Below are positions 25,526 to 37,622 of a stretch of 64,000 nt of DNA, piece by piece. The notes under the pieces are model-generated. The model had not been told where the DNA came from. It saw nothing but the letters and a program-made list of their open reading frames with translations, and did not search any database. The DNA is taken from the NCBI GenBank assembly GCA_963978545.1, contig OZ021726.1, forward strand, positions 28,306,459 to 28,370,458. Reading direction: 5' to 3'. Made by a program: the position numbers and the translations under genes. Source of the DNA: Linyphia triangularis. Lineage: Eukaryota > Arthropoda > Arachnida > Araneae > Linyphiidae. Positions within the stretch are counted from its first letter, which is position 1. Each line of letters begins with the position of its first letter.

Positions 25526-28120
25526 TGAACCACAGAAATGCAAAATATTTATTTTTGACCAAATCCAATGATTTCATTATCCTATGTTAACATATGGGTA
25601 ATTGAAAATAAAAATTATGGGAGTATTTATATTACACATTATGAGAGTGACAGAAAACTATCAATTGTATTAAGCGATTTGCATAATATTATAATTAATA
25701 AGTCATGTATCTTTAAAAAATATTTAAGTTGTTAAGTACTTATAATTGTTGTTATTGATAATTAATTCACATTAGATAATCTTTATTAATAATTTATTTT
25801 AAATGCACTGACTACAATTCCTTAAATCGGCGATGATACCACCTTCACGTATCAAGAAGTTTAGAATTGAATTTAAAAGGAACAAACATTTGCCAGTAGC
25901 TGTGCACTATTTTTCCAAAAAATTTCAGTTAGTAAGAATAATTTAATAATTTTGGGTATTTTGAAATGCACTTATTAAAAGTATACTAGTTATATACTTA
26001 CAATTACCCAATTGATTATTAGTCAATGATACACAATTACTAAACGGGCACAAACAAGATTTGTCGTAAACTATTTTTCTAAAAGTAAATGGACAATAAG
26101 CTAAGTATATTATTTGGAGGAATAAACACTTTTGAGAAACTATTTTCCGAATGAATTAAGCCCACCATATGGCTACGTTAGTATTTTAAAAATTTTTATT
26201 TTTTTATGTTTTATATAAACTTCAAACCGATTAAAAAATTAGGAAAAAAAAAATTCTTTGTTAAGTTTTCATAGTTTGAATGCTAAGTCTGAAGTTTCAT
26301 TTCTTATGGAAAGAAACGAAAATAGTTTATCCTGTCTAAAGTAAATGTCGTCTAATCATTTCTAAAGTTAATGTATTCATGACGAATAGAAACATCATGA
26401 ATATAATACCATGCATAAACGTTTTTTAAAAGTGTAATAGCTACTGGAAATCTTTGAAATAGTTCGTATTTTTCCACAATGAGGACTAACTATGCAAAAA
26501 CTTTAACGAAGCTTCCACAATCCACAGGCGATGAAAAACTTTTATAACAGCACTACCAACATTCAACTTCTCCGCATAAGTAAGTTGAAAATACTAAAAT
26601 ATCTTTGACTGAAAAGAACTTCCTTCTGCTGTAATTAGTTCAGTACAGTTACATGTTTACCAAAAATTACAAATATCCATCTGTGATATCGTTCTCTTAG
26701 AAATAATGAAGTAATTTGATGTAATTTTAATCAAGACTTAGAATAAATAAAAAATTATTTGTTAAAATGATGGTTAATGATAATTTTAAACTTTTTATTT
26801 CCTTGTAAACAAAACATGCCTGAACTTAATTTAAGCTTTTCAGTCACTATTCTGATTTAAAAATAATCCACATTCTTCAGAAGCTATTATTGTTGAATAA
26901 AAAATATCAATATGGAGTAGAAAGATTAGTATTTGAATAGAGTAGAGAAGACTCTCTCTGATGACAAAGCATGTAAGGAATTGGCTAAGTTTTTTTTTTT
27001 TTTCTTTTTTTTTTCCCTCTTGTTTTTTCATCAGAAATTGGAATTTTATCACCAAAAAAGTAATCAAGTGACTTGTCACCCACAGATTTCTGATAAATTG
27101 CCATTTCATTGATTATGAGTGAAGAAAATACCTCCATGTCGATTTATCTCTTTTCAATACTTTTTTTTTTTTCAACTAGTGACACCTTGTTCTCTTATAA
27201 AGATTCATGGTAGCTAAAGGCAGTCATTTTGAAAAGCAAAATAAGATCCAGGTTTTATCATTGCTAGGTACATTTTAGATATTTTCCTCTGTGCTATGAA
27301 TAATATGGTATTCTCTCAGTGCTACGTATTCTTGCAGCAAATATATAGCTTCGACTTCTAGTGGAACTTTTCCATTTATATTTTCTTACGAAGTTTGAAT
27401 AACGGATTTTTTCTTTATAATGTTTTATTTTTAATTTTATAGGTTAACTGTTTTTTACAATCACTTAATTCAAGAATCCCTTTTTACATAAAAGTGATTT
27501 TGTATCGATTTTTTTTATTTTTTCATTGGGTACAAATCTTTGTTTAATGCATTATTTGAACAGATTTATCAGTACACTGGTGTTAAAAAATTATATGCAG
27601 GCAGTTGACTGACTACTGTATGAATTTACAAAATCCACTAAAAATGTTGCATCTGCTTTTACTGAGTGTGAAGTTTCTATAATAGTTTTATCAGGAGCAG
27701 AGGAATCACTACTTTAATTTTTTTTTATCCACGTTAATCATAATTCTTGTTTTCTTTTCTTGTTTAGACTGTTTGTGGGTATTTTTCTGAACAGCACATA
27801 CTGTGTAATCAATTTATATGTCATTTATGATAAGTAGTTTGGTAAACCCTAGTTACAAGTACCCTTTTTATCTTTCTTAATTATAAAACTTTAACTTAAT
27901 CCGGTAAGGACTTTAGTAGAAGCAAATTTGTCGTTAGTTTCAATATTGGATCTAGAAAATCACTTAAACCTTTCATTGCGTTTATCCTGATTTGAGAGAA
28001 ATTTATGAAACTTTAAAATACTTGTGTTTTCAAATTACTGATAAGAACACAAACTTTAACCGTGTTCATAATTGACCTTTTTCGTACTTACTCACCAAAT
28101 TTCAAGATTTCACTGAAAAT
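25526..28120. other. AT-rich intergenic sequence
   Basis: No gene recognised in 2.6 kb. The minus-strand frame at 26840-27109 runs through a poly-T tract (26991-27015) and is not credible. Confidence 0.4.
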
Positions 28121-28993
28121 GAGGGAGACTTATGTACCTAGGGCCACCATGTAACCAGTCCTATCCCACTTTTATTGAATAATGTTTAGTTCTAAGTTTT
28201 TTTACTCAATTGGGTAAGTGGCAACACACAATTGCTCTTTTGGCAGCCATTTTGAAATCTTAGAGAAGAAAGCTGTGGCAAGTTATAAGTAGAAAACGTT
28301 TTTATATAGTCTGCAGTAACATTTTGCAGCTTCATGTCTTTTATTGCTTTACAAAGTTAAGTCAAATACTTTTCTTTAAATTCTAGTAAATAATTTTGTT
28401 TATAAAGTTAAGAACTAAAGGAGATGCTTAAATAAGTCCTTCTTCAGTGTGTATTTTTAGTAGAAGACATTTTACATGAAATTACCAAGTCGTGTACTTA
28501 TGGCCACATAGTTTCTTATTGTGTTCAAATTGTCAAAACCAAAATCTGTTGGTGCTTCGTAACGATAATGCATGCAGCTCATTTTTTTAATCAGTTTTTC
28601 AAGTTATGACGCAAGTAATTTGACACATTGTAATTTATTATAGTTATTATATGATAAACAAACTACTTGATACTGTTTTTTTTTATAAAATTCATCTGTA
28701 TATTCGGTTTTCTATTAGTTATCGACTGAAACCTAACTTAGAGAGAATGAATGGCCCTAGATACCTCAGCTACTGGACCTAGGTACAACGAGGTCTTGTA
28801 CCTAAGGCCATTTGTGAAATTTCTTTAAAACCTTCTATTTGACCGAATCTATTATTTTAAGTACTTATATTCATCCCAACGGGAAGTAATCACTATAAGG
28901 GTGTATGAATATCAGTTTCGCATTTTTAGACGGCCCAGTGGCTCATTTTTTGTGCATTGAAAAAAGGTGGCCCTAAGTACACAAGTTTCCCCT
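28121..28993. mobile_element. non-autonomous TIR element with repeated terminal motif
   Basis: The left end reads GAGGGAGACTTATGTACCTAGGGCCACC (28121-28148). The right end (about 28966-28993) is its inverse with few mismatches. The core GTACCTAGGGCCA recurs inside in both orientations near 28495, 28751, 28777 and 28797. No ORF of note is present. Repeated sub-terminal motifs of this kind usually are transposase-binding sites. No target duplication is clear, so the superfamily stays open. Confidence 0.55.
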
Positions 28994-29130
28994 AATTTCT
29001 AAATTAGAAGATTAGAAGCTAGAAGATTGTAACAGAGTAAGTATATGGTATGATCTTTACTAGGATTTCCTCTTAATAGTGCGAGACCACTTAAAATTGA
29101 AATGAAAAGGTATTTCTCTAGTTTTGACAC

Positions 29131-30948
29131 GTGATAACTAAGCTTGGGCGATGTATCGATACATCGTCCAAAACCGGTGTGAAATCAACATCGCCAAACC
29201 GGTGTCACTATTTTCGCTTACCCGATACATCACGATCTTTTTCGACGAGAGCGCGATCCTTGCTTAGCACTTCAAGGACGAAGAACCGTGATGCCACGAT
29301 TGATGCGCGGGGTTTCTAAGATACTATAGAAGCGTATTGAAACTGTCGACACCTCGCCGTTTGAAACACGATACTTCAACACATCGCAGTAATATACCCT
29401 GCATATGTGCGGTGTCTCCAAAACTGTGTAGAAACGTACTGTAACAGCTAACACCGCGCCGTTTGAGAGGATTTCTATTTGCTTTTGCTGAGGCGATACT
29501 TCATTCGCAATTAAGGACGAAGAACCGCGCCACGATTCATGCGCGGTGTTCCTAAGATACCATGGAAACGTATTGAAACCGTCGACACCGCGCCGTTTGA
29601 AACGAGTTTCATTTGCTTTTGCGCGGTACTTCATCAGCAAGCTCACATCGTGATAATCCTATCCACCCTGCCCTGCATATGCGCGATGTTCCCAATATTG
29701 TATAGAAACAAGGAAACCGTCGACTTCGGGCCGTTTGACAGGTGGTGCCAGCAGTCTAGTAATATTGGAGATACGATAAAAGAAGTATTCCTTTAATGTT
29801 TGAACATTATTTATGTTGTTCTCTCAACTCTTGGAAAACATTTTGATTTTTATTTAATAGTCATCAGATATAAGAACTTGATATCTATTTTTGGGCATTT
29901 CCTACACTTTTTGTGTTTCATTTTTGATTTTTTTTTTTTTTTTTTTTCATTATTTCTCTAACTTGAAAGAAATAAAGTATTATGATTTTGTTTATCTTGC
30001 TATTATTTTATTTTGCTTTATTTATTAATGCAAGGGGATTGCGGTATTCTGGCGTGGTAATTTCTGTCTAGTTCTTACTCAGTTAAGATAATCTGGTTAT
30101 TTATTACTATGAGCTGTTTGTTATATCTGCCAAAATCAATGTGAGCTAGTGCATGGACTAATCACAGTTGTTTCTCTAATTTGATTGCTTAATTACTTAT
30201 AAACGATATTTTCCTATCCACTTTAAGGATTTCCTCTTCGGTCTCGTAAGTAAATAAATGTTTTATATGTTGTTGTTTTTTTCAGTTTGTACAATTTGAA
30301 TAAAGTTTATTTCCATAAGTATCAATCCAACATTGCTTCTTAAAAATGCGGAAATGCAAATTTTTTGGGCACAAAATAAAGATCATTAGAATTTTAAATG
30401 TTAAACAATAAAAATAAAATTAATGCATAATAGTTATATTGTATATTGTAAGTAATAAAACATTCATTATAAAGTATGTTTTTGATTTAATGATTAAGAA
30501 TATCCAATAACTAAAGTAACATGTGCACCGCCAGGAAGTGCACTTGTCCTCCACCCCCCTCCTTCCCTGGAAAATAACAAAGTAAAATTTCATTAAGATA
30601 AAGAAATTGAAAAATCTGGATTAAACCAAAATAATAATAATAATAACCGGCTTATACCCCCTTGGGTGTTTAGTGTATCTCGCTGCAAATAATTCGGTCG
30701 CTGCTCATGTTATTTAAAATAAACTTCCTAAAACTATAAAAAATTAAAATGAATTTAATAAAATTTTACAAAGCTAATTAAGCATAACTTTTGGCTATAT
30801 AGCGTGTTATGAAAATGTTGTTTTGTAGTATTTTATAAAAAAAAAATATACACATAGTTAGCATCGCGATGTATAGTGACATCGTGATGTTTGCTTCCCG
30901 ACATATCACGATGCAGAAATGTTAACATCACCCAGGCCTAGTGATAAC
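29131..30948. mobile_element. 1.8-kb non-autonomous hAT element with 8-bp target duplication
   Basis: A perfect 8-bp direct repeat GTGATAAC flanks the element (29131-29138 and 30941-30948). Inside it lie inverted ends TAAGCTTGGGCGATG and CATCACCCAGGCCTA, which match at 12 of 15 positions. 8-bp duplication plus a GGGCGATG-type end fits the hAT superfamily. There is no transposase-like ORF. The left third (29140-29760) is CpG-rich and built from related units of about 100-140 bp; the rest is AT-rich. Confidence 0.8.
29328..29742 (+). repeat. four diverged units inside the hAT element
   Basis: The motif GAAACGTATTGAAACCGTCG followed by ACACCGCGCCGTTTGA recurs at about 29328-29370, 29430-29468, 29563-29606 and 29702-29742, with 'gcatatgcgcggtgttc' upstream of each. 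CpG-rich units stand out from the AT-rich surroundings. The three small ORFs at 29131-29796 are frames over these units, not genes. Confidence 0.65.
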
Positions 30949-31910
30949 ACATAATGTATACCTGAAATTAGGTAAAATATCGTAGCGTAGCAGTGATATT
31001 AAGCTAGGGGGAAGCCACGGCTACTTTTGAAAGTTCTCATAACAATAAAGTAAAAGTTAAGTGTAACACTGGATTCTATTTGTAAATCTTGCTGTTTCTT
31101 GTAAGACTGCTAATTAAAATGAAATGTCCAATTCTTAAGAAAATGTCATTGCGTTGTCCTGAAAAATAGCTTTTAATAGACTTTGGAAACGCGAGCAGTA
31201 AATTATGTATTATAAGTAATTAAACTTTATATAAATCATCATTAACAGTACTGGTACTGGGTTTTGAGGATGTTTCTAATTTTCTTTGATTCTTCAGATC
31301 TTAAAAATGTCTGTCATCAGTACACTATGGTTTATTTCACAAACCTTCAAATTTAAGGAAATTTTTAAAAGGAAGATATATTAAGCATAATGTCCATGTA
31401 GATTGGAATTATGTCTTAGATGGGAATAGAGAAGTTGTACACTTATTACGAGTTAATTATCTGAAGTATACATGGAAGGTTAATTGTTATCCTTATATTA
31501 ACTAATATATGCTACTAGTAAGAAACTAAATCTTTTTATATTAGAAATTTTCTTTGACGTAGAAATGTGCATAGGTAATTCATTTGAAATTAACGACATA
31601 AAAGCTCATTTCTAGCATTGTTGCACCTTTTTTCAATAAACGTACATTTTTGACAAAATATAACAATATTTTATGAGCATATTGAAATGCTATAACATTG
31701 TTAAAAAATAATGATTGTTACAACTAGTAAAAATACTCCAATAATGCATTGTTATCAACAGATACATTGTAAGCTAAGAAAGGTATTATTATCATTTGAG
31801 AAGTTTGATTCAGTTGTGACAAGTTTAGTGAAAATCAAGCGATTTTGAATTTTCGACGATTGATATTGTGAAAAGCGTGATTTTTTTGCTTGTGAGTTGA
31901 TTTATATAGA
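30949..31910. other. AT-rich sequence upstream of the 31.9-kb ORF
   Basis: No gene recognised. It would hold the promoter of the ORF beginning at 31911. No convincing TATA box or initiator could be placed at a normal distance. Confidence 0.35.
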
Positions 31911-32273
31911 ATGGAGTTTCTTACTCAAAGACGCAAATACCTTCCATCTCTTGAAACCATCCAAGAGGAAACACAGTTCGACTTGGCACTTCTTTCAGAG
32001 CAAGACTATTCCTCCATGACCTATTCGAGGATGCTCGCCGAGAGACCGGACGAAGTTTCACAATTTATAGACTGGTGGATCGCCACACACCGCCGCCAGC
32101 CAAACTCCGAAGCTGTAGTACTGCCAGCGCCAACTACAGAAGTCCACGTTCCGGAGGATAACACTCAAGATCGAAAAGACAATTTCAACTTTATTGGGAA
32201 GTGGAAGAGGAAGGACAATGGAAAGTGGAAGCGATTCAAACGCTTCGTTTCAAAGCACATTTTCCGCAAATAG
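31911..32273 (+). CDS. unidentified 120-residue basic-tailed protein (candidate intronless gene)
   Basis: I do not recognise the family. The frame starts at ATG and runs 120 codons to TAG. Its GC content is clearly above the flanks, and Glu, Asp, Arg and Pro are used freely, which is unlike the chance ORFs of this AT-rich window. The N-terminal half is acidic-polar (residues 13-55, with LETIQEETQFDLALL and a MTYSRMLAERPDEV segment). A QFIDWW motif follows near residue 52, then a linker rich in Pro, Val and Ala. The last 30 residues are strongly basic and aromatic (KWKRKDNGKWKRFKRF), suggesting membrane, nucleic-acid or nuclear targeting. No signal peptide or membrane segment is seen. A terminal exon or processed pseudogene is an alternative. 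Confidence 0.5.
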   Translation: MEFLTQRRKYLPSLETIQEETQFDLALLSEQDYSSMTYSRMLAERPDEVSQFIDWWIATHRRQPNSEAVVLPAPTTEVHVPEDNTQDRKDNFNFIGKWKRKDNGKWKRFKRFVSKHIFRK

Positions 32274-32430
32274 ACTTACAAAGATGGTATAAGATTTACA
32301 GAATTTTGACTTCCTGATTTGTGACTTACTGAATTCAGACTCCTAACTTATGACTTCCAGAGCTATGGCAAACCTTATTTGTGACTCTCAACATAAGACT
32401 TCATGATTTGTGACACAGAATATTAACATC
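32274..32430 (+). other. putative 3' UTR with repeated TTTGTGAC strings
   Basis: After the stop of the 31911 ORF, short related strings follow one another: ATTTGTGACTTACTG, CTTATGACTTCC, ATTTGTGACTCTC and ATTTGTGACACAG, spaced about 30-50 bp. They may be old tandem units or post-transcriptional sites. No clear AATAAA is at the expected distance; the nearest is near 32500. Confidence 0.3.
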
Positions 32431-32814
32431 TGGCTTTAAACAAATATAGAGCTACTTTTTGTACTTTTTCGTCCGGCAGTAGGCAAGGGGACCTGCCGAA
32501 AATAAAACTCCCCACATGAGAAACGATGCATGGTCACCTCCTCGTGGTGTTTCTCGGGTAACGCTAAGAACCATGCCATTAAGATTAATTCCGAAATTCC
32601 CCATTTTAATCAAAATATAATTACTAACAAAATATCCTTTGCAAAAAACCGTCATTAGGCTTATAGGTTTATAATTTTAAGATGAAATCGGCATTTATAA
32701 ACTATGCTTAAATATTTAAATATATTAAAAAGTTTTAAATAATATAACTCATAAAACAAAGTTTTTAATATAAATCCTACATATGCATTACCAATCCATG
32801 TGTGCAATTGCAAC

Positions 32815-33245
32815 TTATTGAGCTCAGATCGAGTTTTCGTAGTGTTTGACGACTAAGAGAAAAAGAACCATTCATAATTATTCACAAACTTCTTTATTGC
32901 TCCCAAAACAGGATTGTATACATTATCATCTACAACGAGCCTCTTTGCTAAGATTCTGCTGAATTAGGCATCGGAAAGTGAGTTAATTAGTTTTCCGAAG
33001 ATTTTGCAACGTCGGCCTTAATAGAGGAAGACTTCGGTTATTATATATCACCAAATTGAACATTTTGAATTAAGCTTGGTATCTGGATAATAGAACATAA
33101 GTAAAATTCTGACTTAAGGCAATAGAAACGTGTGTAAAAGCAGACTTTATATGACAGTCCCAAAACTTGATTTAAAACATTGTCATCGACAATGAATGTA
33201 CCAACCTAATTTCGAAATTTCGATTCGATTAGACAACCTTTTTAC
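32815..33245. repeat. dispersed repeat family A, copy 3
   Basis: Begins with GAGCTCAGATCGAGTTTTCG, matching 1691-1715, then 'gtgtttgac..ctaagaga'. It later carries 'gagttaattagttttccgaag' and 'cattgtcatcgacaatgaat', as in the other two copies. No ORF and no clear ends. Confidence 0.6.
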
Positions 33246-33879
33246 TTGACCAGCTCCCTGAAGCCCTCAATATAAATATGTTAAAATATCTTGAAATTCT
33301 TAGAAAGCAAATAGGGAATTTTGAAAACTGGAAAGATTCAATTATTTTGTTGAATCTGGAAAATTAATTATCAAAAAATAGTTTACAAATTAAAACTTCA
33401 CTTTAAATTTTTTCTAGTTAAGATATAATAAAAAATTTCCACACATTGAAATTCATATTTCAGAATGAATTTTTCATCAAAAATTTAAAAATCTTTAGAA
33501 AATTTAAAAACAAATAATTTTTTGTACAATGATTTTCTCTAAATTTAAATTATTGTGTCTTACATTATCATGATTGTAAAATCATTAGTGACTTGAAATT
33601 ATCAGTTAATTTTTATTCTTTCTAATCTAGTCAATCTTCTAATTATTTTCAAATAATAGTTTCTGTAATTAAACAAACACTATTTACAGAAATTATGAGA
33701 AAACAATTATTTGGCTAATATTAAATATTGGATTGTTTTCTTTTTTGTTAAAAAGATTTATTCACAATTTTTCCGATAAGTTTTCGCCTGCTAGAGTTAC
33801 TTCGAATGACAGCTAATGTTACTCAGTTGTAATCAATAAAAAAAAATATCTTTAAATACACATGCTAATTTTTACGTTC
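33246..33879. other. AT-rich intergenic sequence
   Basis: No gene or element recognised. Confidence 0.4.
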
Positions 33880-34683
33880 CATTAGACCAGCTTTCACCAC
33901 TAACTTTTAGAGGCGGGCCATATGACAGTGCCCTAATCATTGCCTAGGCACACAAGGCCCAGGCCTTGAGCCCATGATTTTAGGGGGTTCCGAAATTGGC
34001 TGCAAACCTATAACTTTTCTTTCACAAAAGCTATGTGGTGTGGATATCTGTTATAATCTGCATAAAAGAATTGCACATAAAAATCATTTTGCATTAATCT
34101 TGAACCTTCTTTAGTATCCCAGAGTGTATTTATTCAAATAAATCGAATCATCATTTAAAGCGTAAAAAACAAGCTTTCTTGAAAAAATATTGAAAGGAAG
34201 TCTTGACGAATATATTGCGACATCAGCAAATCTAATAATGCAGATATTGTTGTCACGGATATTACTACACATTGGGATCGTGAAATGCAATGATACATTA
34301 AAAAATATTTCCTGTTTTGATTTATAAATTTGATTGCTTGAAATTTGTTTCTTTATTTGTGATTAAAATAAAAATAAAAAATAAAAATAAAATTTAAAAA
34401 TTTTAAAAAATAAAAAAAAAACTTTTAGAAAACGATATATTAACATAATTTATCAACCTTTTCTATATTTAATGTTAATTTATTTGCCTACGTGTCAAGC
34501 CCATATCCACTAAATCTCGCATTCAAAAAAGAGGCCCCTGAAAGTGTCCAGGCCTTGGGCGTCAACATGCCATGGTCAGGCCCTGCATATGACTTATGTT
34601 GGAGCTTTCGTGGGCCGGATACACCAATATATGTTTTTTATTATCGATTTAACAATACATAGCATTTCTAAAAACTGAAAAAA

Positions 34684-34714
<31 letters not shown>

Positions 34715-34775
34715 GAAAAAAAAAAATGTTTAATCTTAATCAAATTACAATTGATATTTGAATCTTTTTCTTTTT

Positions 34776-34806
<31 letters not shown>

Positions 34807-35243
34807 TTTAATAATTAAAAAATAATAATTTTCATTATTAGTAAATTAAATTCCAAAAAAGAAGTGAATCTTTTCTTCCAACGTGACAATAGAACTTGAC
34901 ATAACTTTTAATAAAACTATTTAAACTGTACTTCCAGATTACTCTGATTTAGTCGATATAAATTGTGACACGATAGTGGTCGAAAACGTTTCAGTTTATT
35001 TTGTGTAAGAGTCGATGATAAGAGTTTTCTACAGCCAGTCTTAATAAATTGTCCAAATGAGATTCAGTTAAATTATTCCTGTATTTATTCTTTATGAAAA
35101 CCATCTTGCTGAAAGTTTCTTTATATAGTTTCTTCGGACACGTAGGGGAGAACTCTATTCGACTTACTTAACACATCCTATAATATTTCAGAAAAAATAC
35201 AATTATGTAAAAAAGAAAGTTCATATAGTAAAACGTAATTTTT

Positions 35244-35293
<50 letters not shown>

Positions 35294-35378
35294 TCTATAC
35301 TGTTGTCGGGCCGCAGAAATATCAGTCCCGGACCAAATCCGGCCCAAGGGCAGCGTACTGGCTGTCGCTGCATTAGAC
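33880..35378. mobile_element. hAT element, outer copy, with another hAT nested in it
   Basis: A perfect 8-bp duplication CATTAGAC flanks it (33880-33887 and 35371-35378). Ends are CAGCTTTCACCAC and the inverse of CAGCGACAGCCAG. Internal hallmarks 'ggcgggccata', 'gtgggccggatacacc' and, near the right end, 'gggccgcagaaatatc..ggacc..ccggccc' match the element at 55609-56294, showing one family. It contains polypurine and polypyrimidine tracts at 34678-34727 and 34765-34811 and a (TA)n run at 35252-35291. The small ORFs at 35221-35509 are chance frames over its right end. Confidence 0.8.
33919..34593. mobile_element. nested hAT element inside the outer hAT
   Basis: CATATGAC occurs at 33919-33926 and again at 34586-34593, flanking a 659-bp insert whose ends are AGTGCCCTAATC on the left and GGTCAGGCCCTG on the right. 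Outside these, the sequence joins into the continuous 'gcgggccatatgacttatgttg' seen, in related form, in the uninterrupted family member at 55630-55655. That copy therefore serves as an empty site. No ORF is present. Confidence 0.75.
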
Positions 35379-35872
35379 GATCACATTGTGTTTTCCATAT
35401 TTTCCACACAAAGGAATTAACTAGGACGTTCTCACAACTAACCCGCATTTATTCAGAACAATTCCAGTTTTTAAACTCGGGTTTAATCAATCAAAACATC
35501 AAGTGCTAGTTCACTTCACAATTAATAGCCAGCAGGACTACCTCTTTTTCATTAAAATAAATTTCATGCGTGATGACGTCACATGCCTAAAAACTGGTCT
35601 TTAGGTAACAGATTCTGTTTTCAGAGGAGAGAGATACCTTTATAAATATAATGTTTATTGTAATATTAAGGAATACAATATTTTATAAAATTTAAAAGCT
35701 TTTATTCATTTAAAAAAAAAACTCCAAGTTTTTCCATACGTACACCACCAAATTACCGAAAAGTTAATTCGGTTCTATTCATTAAATTTATTTTATTTAT
35801 AAGCAACTACAATTATTTAAGACAGTAATCCATCAATTTGATAGCTAAGTTTTTCTGATAGCTTATATACAA
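35379..35872. other. AT-rich intergenic sequence
   Basis: No gene recognised. A TGACGTCA palindrome lies near 35574-35581. Confidence 0.4.
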
Positions 35873-36659
35873 CAGGGGTGCCGATCCCCCTCCCCCTCCA
35901 AGCACCATGACGCACCCTCCTCTAATTTCAAAAATTACCCCCCCCCTCCTCTCACCAATTTAGAAAACAATACAGTAATGAAAAAAAAATTAATACAGCA
36001 AATACCGATTATGCAACATGTATAGCAAAAACTGTTTTAATAAGTTGGCCTTACTTGATTATCTCGTTGTTTGTACTTTTTTAATGTCTTCTCTCATTTG
36101 ACTTTGTTTTTGACGATATTTTCTCAACAAATCTATCATGACGTCCAGAACTGAAAAGACGATATTGTTTTTCAAGTAAACAAGTTAGCGGCGGAAATGT
36201 GCAAATATGATATTTCTGTTTCATATAATGAGGCGAATTTGGATTCCCCCCAACCCCATCACACGAGTATTGCCCGCGATTATCTGCTTTGAAAGGGGGG
36301 GGGGGTGAGGTTACTGGTCTTAAAATACTCCCCCCCCCCTTTCAACAGATTATAAGCGAACTAAAGGTAGACCAAAAAGACATTAAAGATAGTGTTGCAT
36401 ACTAAATAGAAGACTCCTTTCAGATCTTAAACATATTGTTAATACATAGTAATCATTAGAACCCCCCCCCCCCTCTCAGACCGTAAGTATATTTTGCTAG
36501 ATAGTACTTGATAGACACCCCCGCTCATCCTAGACATAAAACATATTGATACATATTAAAATATAACACCCCACTTCAGACTCTTACACATACTATTACA
36601 CTGCAAACTACTGTTAAAAGGTAAACAAATACCCCCCCCCCCCTACAAACCACACAGAT

Positions 36660-36799
36660 TGTTGGCATCACTTATAATTAGATGCATGGGCTCATGTGTT
36701 AAAATAGTAAAAGATATTGATAGAACAAGACAGTTTAAGTGAAATATGCAGAGCTGAAGTTAGTGCGTAAGAAACAAGCAATAAAATATATCTTCAATA
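36660..36799 (+). repeat. 5' LTR of a short-LTR Ty3/gypsy remnant
   Basis: Begins TGTTGGCATCAC and ends near ATCTTCA/ATA. It is about 140 bp and contains an AATAAA signal at about 36781. The same sequence recurs as the 3' LTR, split into 37600-37622 and 39984-40099, with roughly 95% identity by eye. The LTRs are unusually short, and no tRNA primer-binding site follows, so the region just 3' of the LTR is deleted. Confidence 0.7.
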
Positions 36800-36817
36800 T
36801 ATGAAAAAGTCTTAATA

Positions 36818-37516
36818 ATGCAACACGCTGATCAAGAACTGAGGCAACTCATAAAGATATTTGAAAAAGATCCTCACGAGAGAACCAACGAGGAGAAACA
36901 GAAAATAAAAGACTTTGACTACAAGCAAAAGAGATTATATCGAATAGTTCAACATAAAGAAGAAAAGAAGTTACTGTACGTGGTTCCTAAAAGTATGAGG
37001 AAAAATTTATGTCAGGTTTCACGATTTTATGGGACCTTTTCTGTTGATAAAACGACAGCCAAAATCAAGAAGCTTTATTAGTTCGCTTTTATGAAAAGAT
37101 ATGTCAGACGGCACATATCAATGTGTTTCGAGTGCCTTGTAAATAAAGTACCAAGTGGAAAACAACAAGGAACTTTGCACCCCATCAAACCAGGAAAGAG
37201 ACCGTTTGCTGTAGTCCATCTCGACCACTTAGGTCCGTTTGTTAAAAGTTCTAAATTGAATAGCTATTTGCTGATAATAATTGATAACCTTGCACGGTTC
37301 GTAAAACTCTTCCCCACTAAAAATACTTCAGTCAAGAATGTAATCAGCGCCTTAGGAGTGTTTGTTGATGAATTCGGGCTTCCTGAAAGGATCATCAGTG
37401 ATAGAGGCTGGTACTTCACATCGCATGCATTCGAAGAATACTGCAGGATGAATGGAATTCAGAAGACTTTGACTTCTGCCCAACGACCGCAAGGAAATGG
37501 AATGGTTTTTAATTAA
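36818..37516 (+). pseudogene. Ty3/gypsy integrase region, degraded
   Basis: A single frame with one in-frame TAG at 37079-37081 encodes the linker before integrase (LYRIV, LLYVVP, SMR), a decayed HHCC zinc-binding segment and the start of the catalytic core. The two histidine positions of the zinc motif are altered (RFYGTF in place of the usual H..GH), while the Cys pair (CFEC) remains. HLDHLGPF carries the first catalytic Asp, and SDRGWYFTS the second. The frame stops soon after QRPQGNG, before the catalytic Glu region is complete. Reverse transcriptase, RNase H, gag and any envelope gene are missing. It is a dead LTR-retrotransposon relic. Confidence 0.85.
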
Positions 37517-37622
37517 AAAACTGTTTTCAGTTGTATATTACATTATTAGTATTATTTATTCCTCTAAATCGAGAACGATTGTATGCCAGGATGGTCGAAT
37601 GTTGGCTTCACTTATAATTAGA

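Noticed and set aside
29272..29646. 124-codon minus-strand ORF in the hAT element
   Set aside because: It spans the tandem CpG-rich units, and repeats in its protein mirror the DNA repeats; no transposase motif.
31911..32273. Bearded/E(spl)-m4-like regulator
   Set aside because: Size and intronless state fit, but the diagnostic motifs of that family are not visible and the basic segment is at the wrong end.
36818..37516. Complete endogenous retrovirus
   Set aside because: Only an integrase-region fragment lies between short LTRs; no gag, reverse transcriptase or envelope is present.
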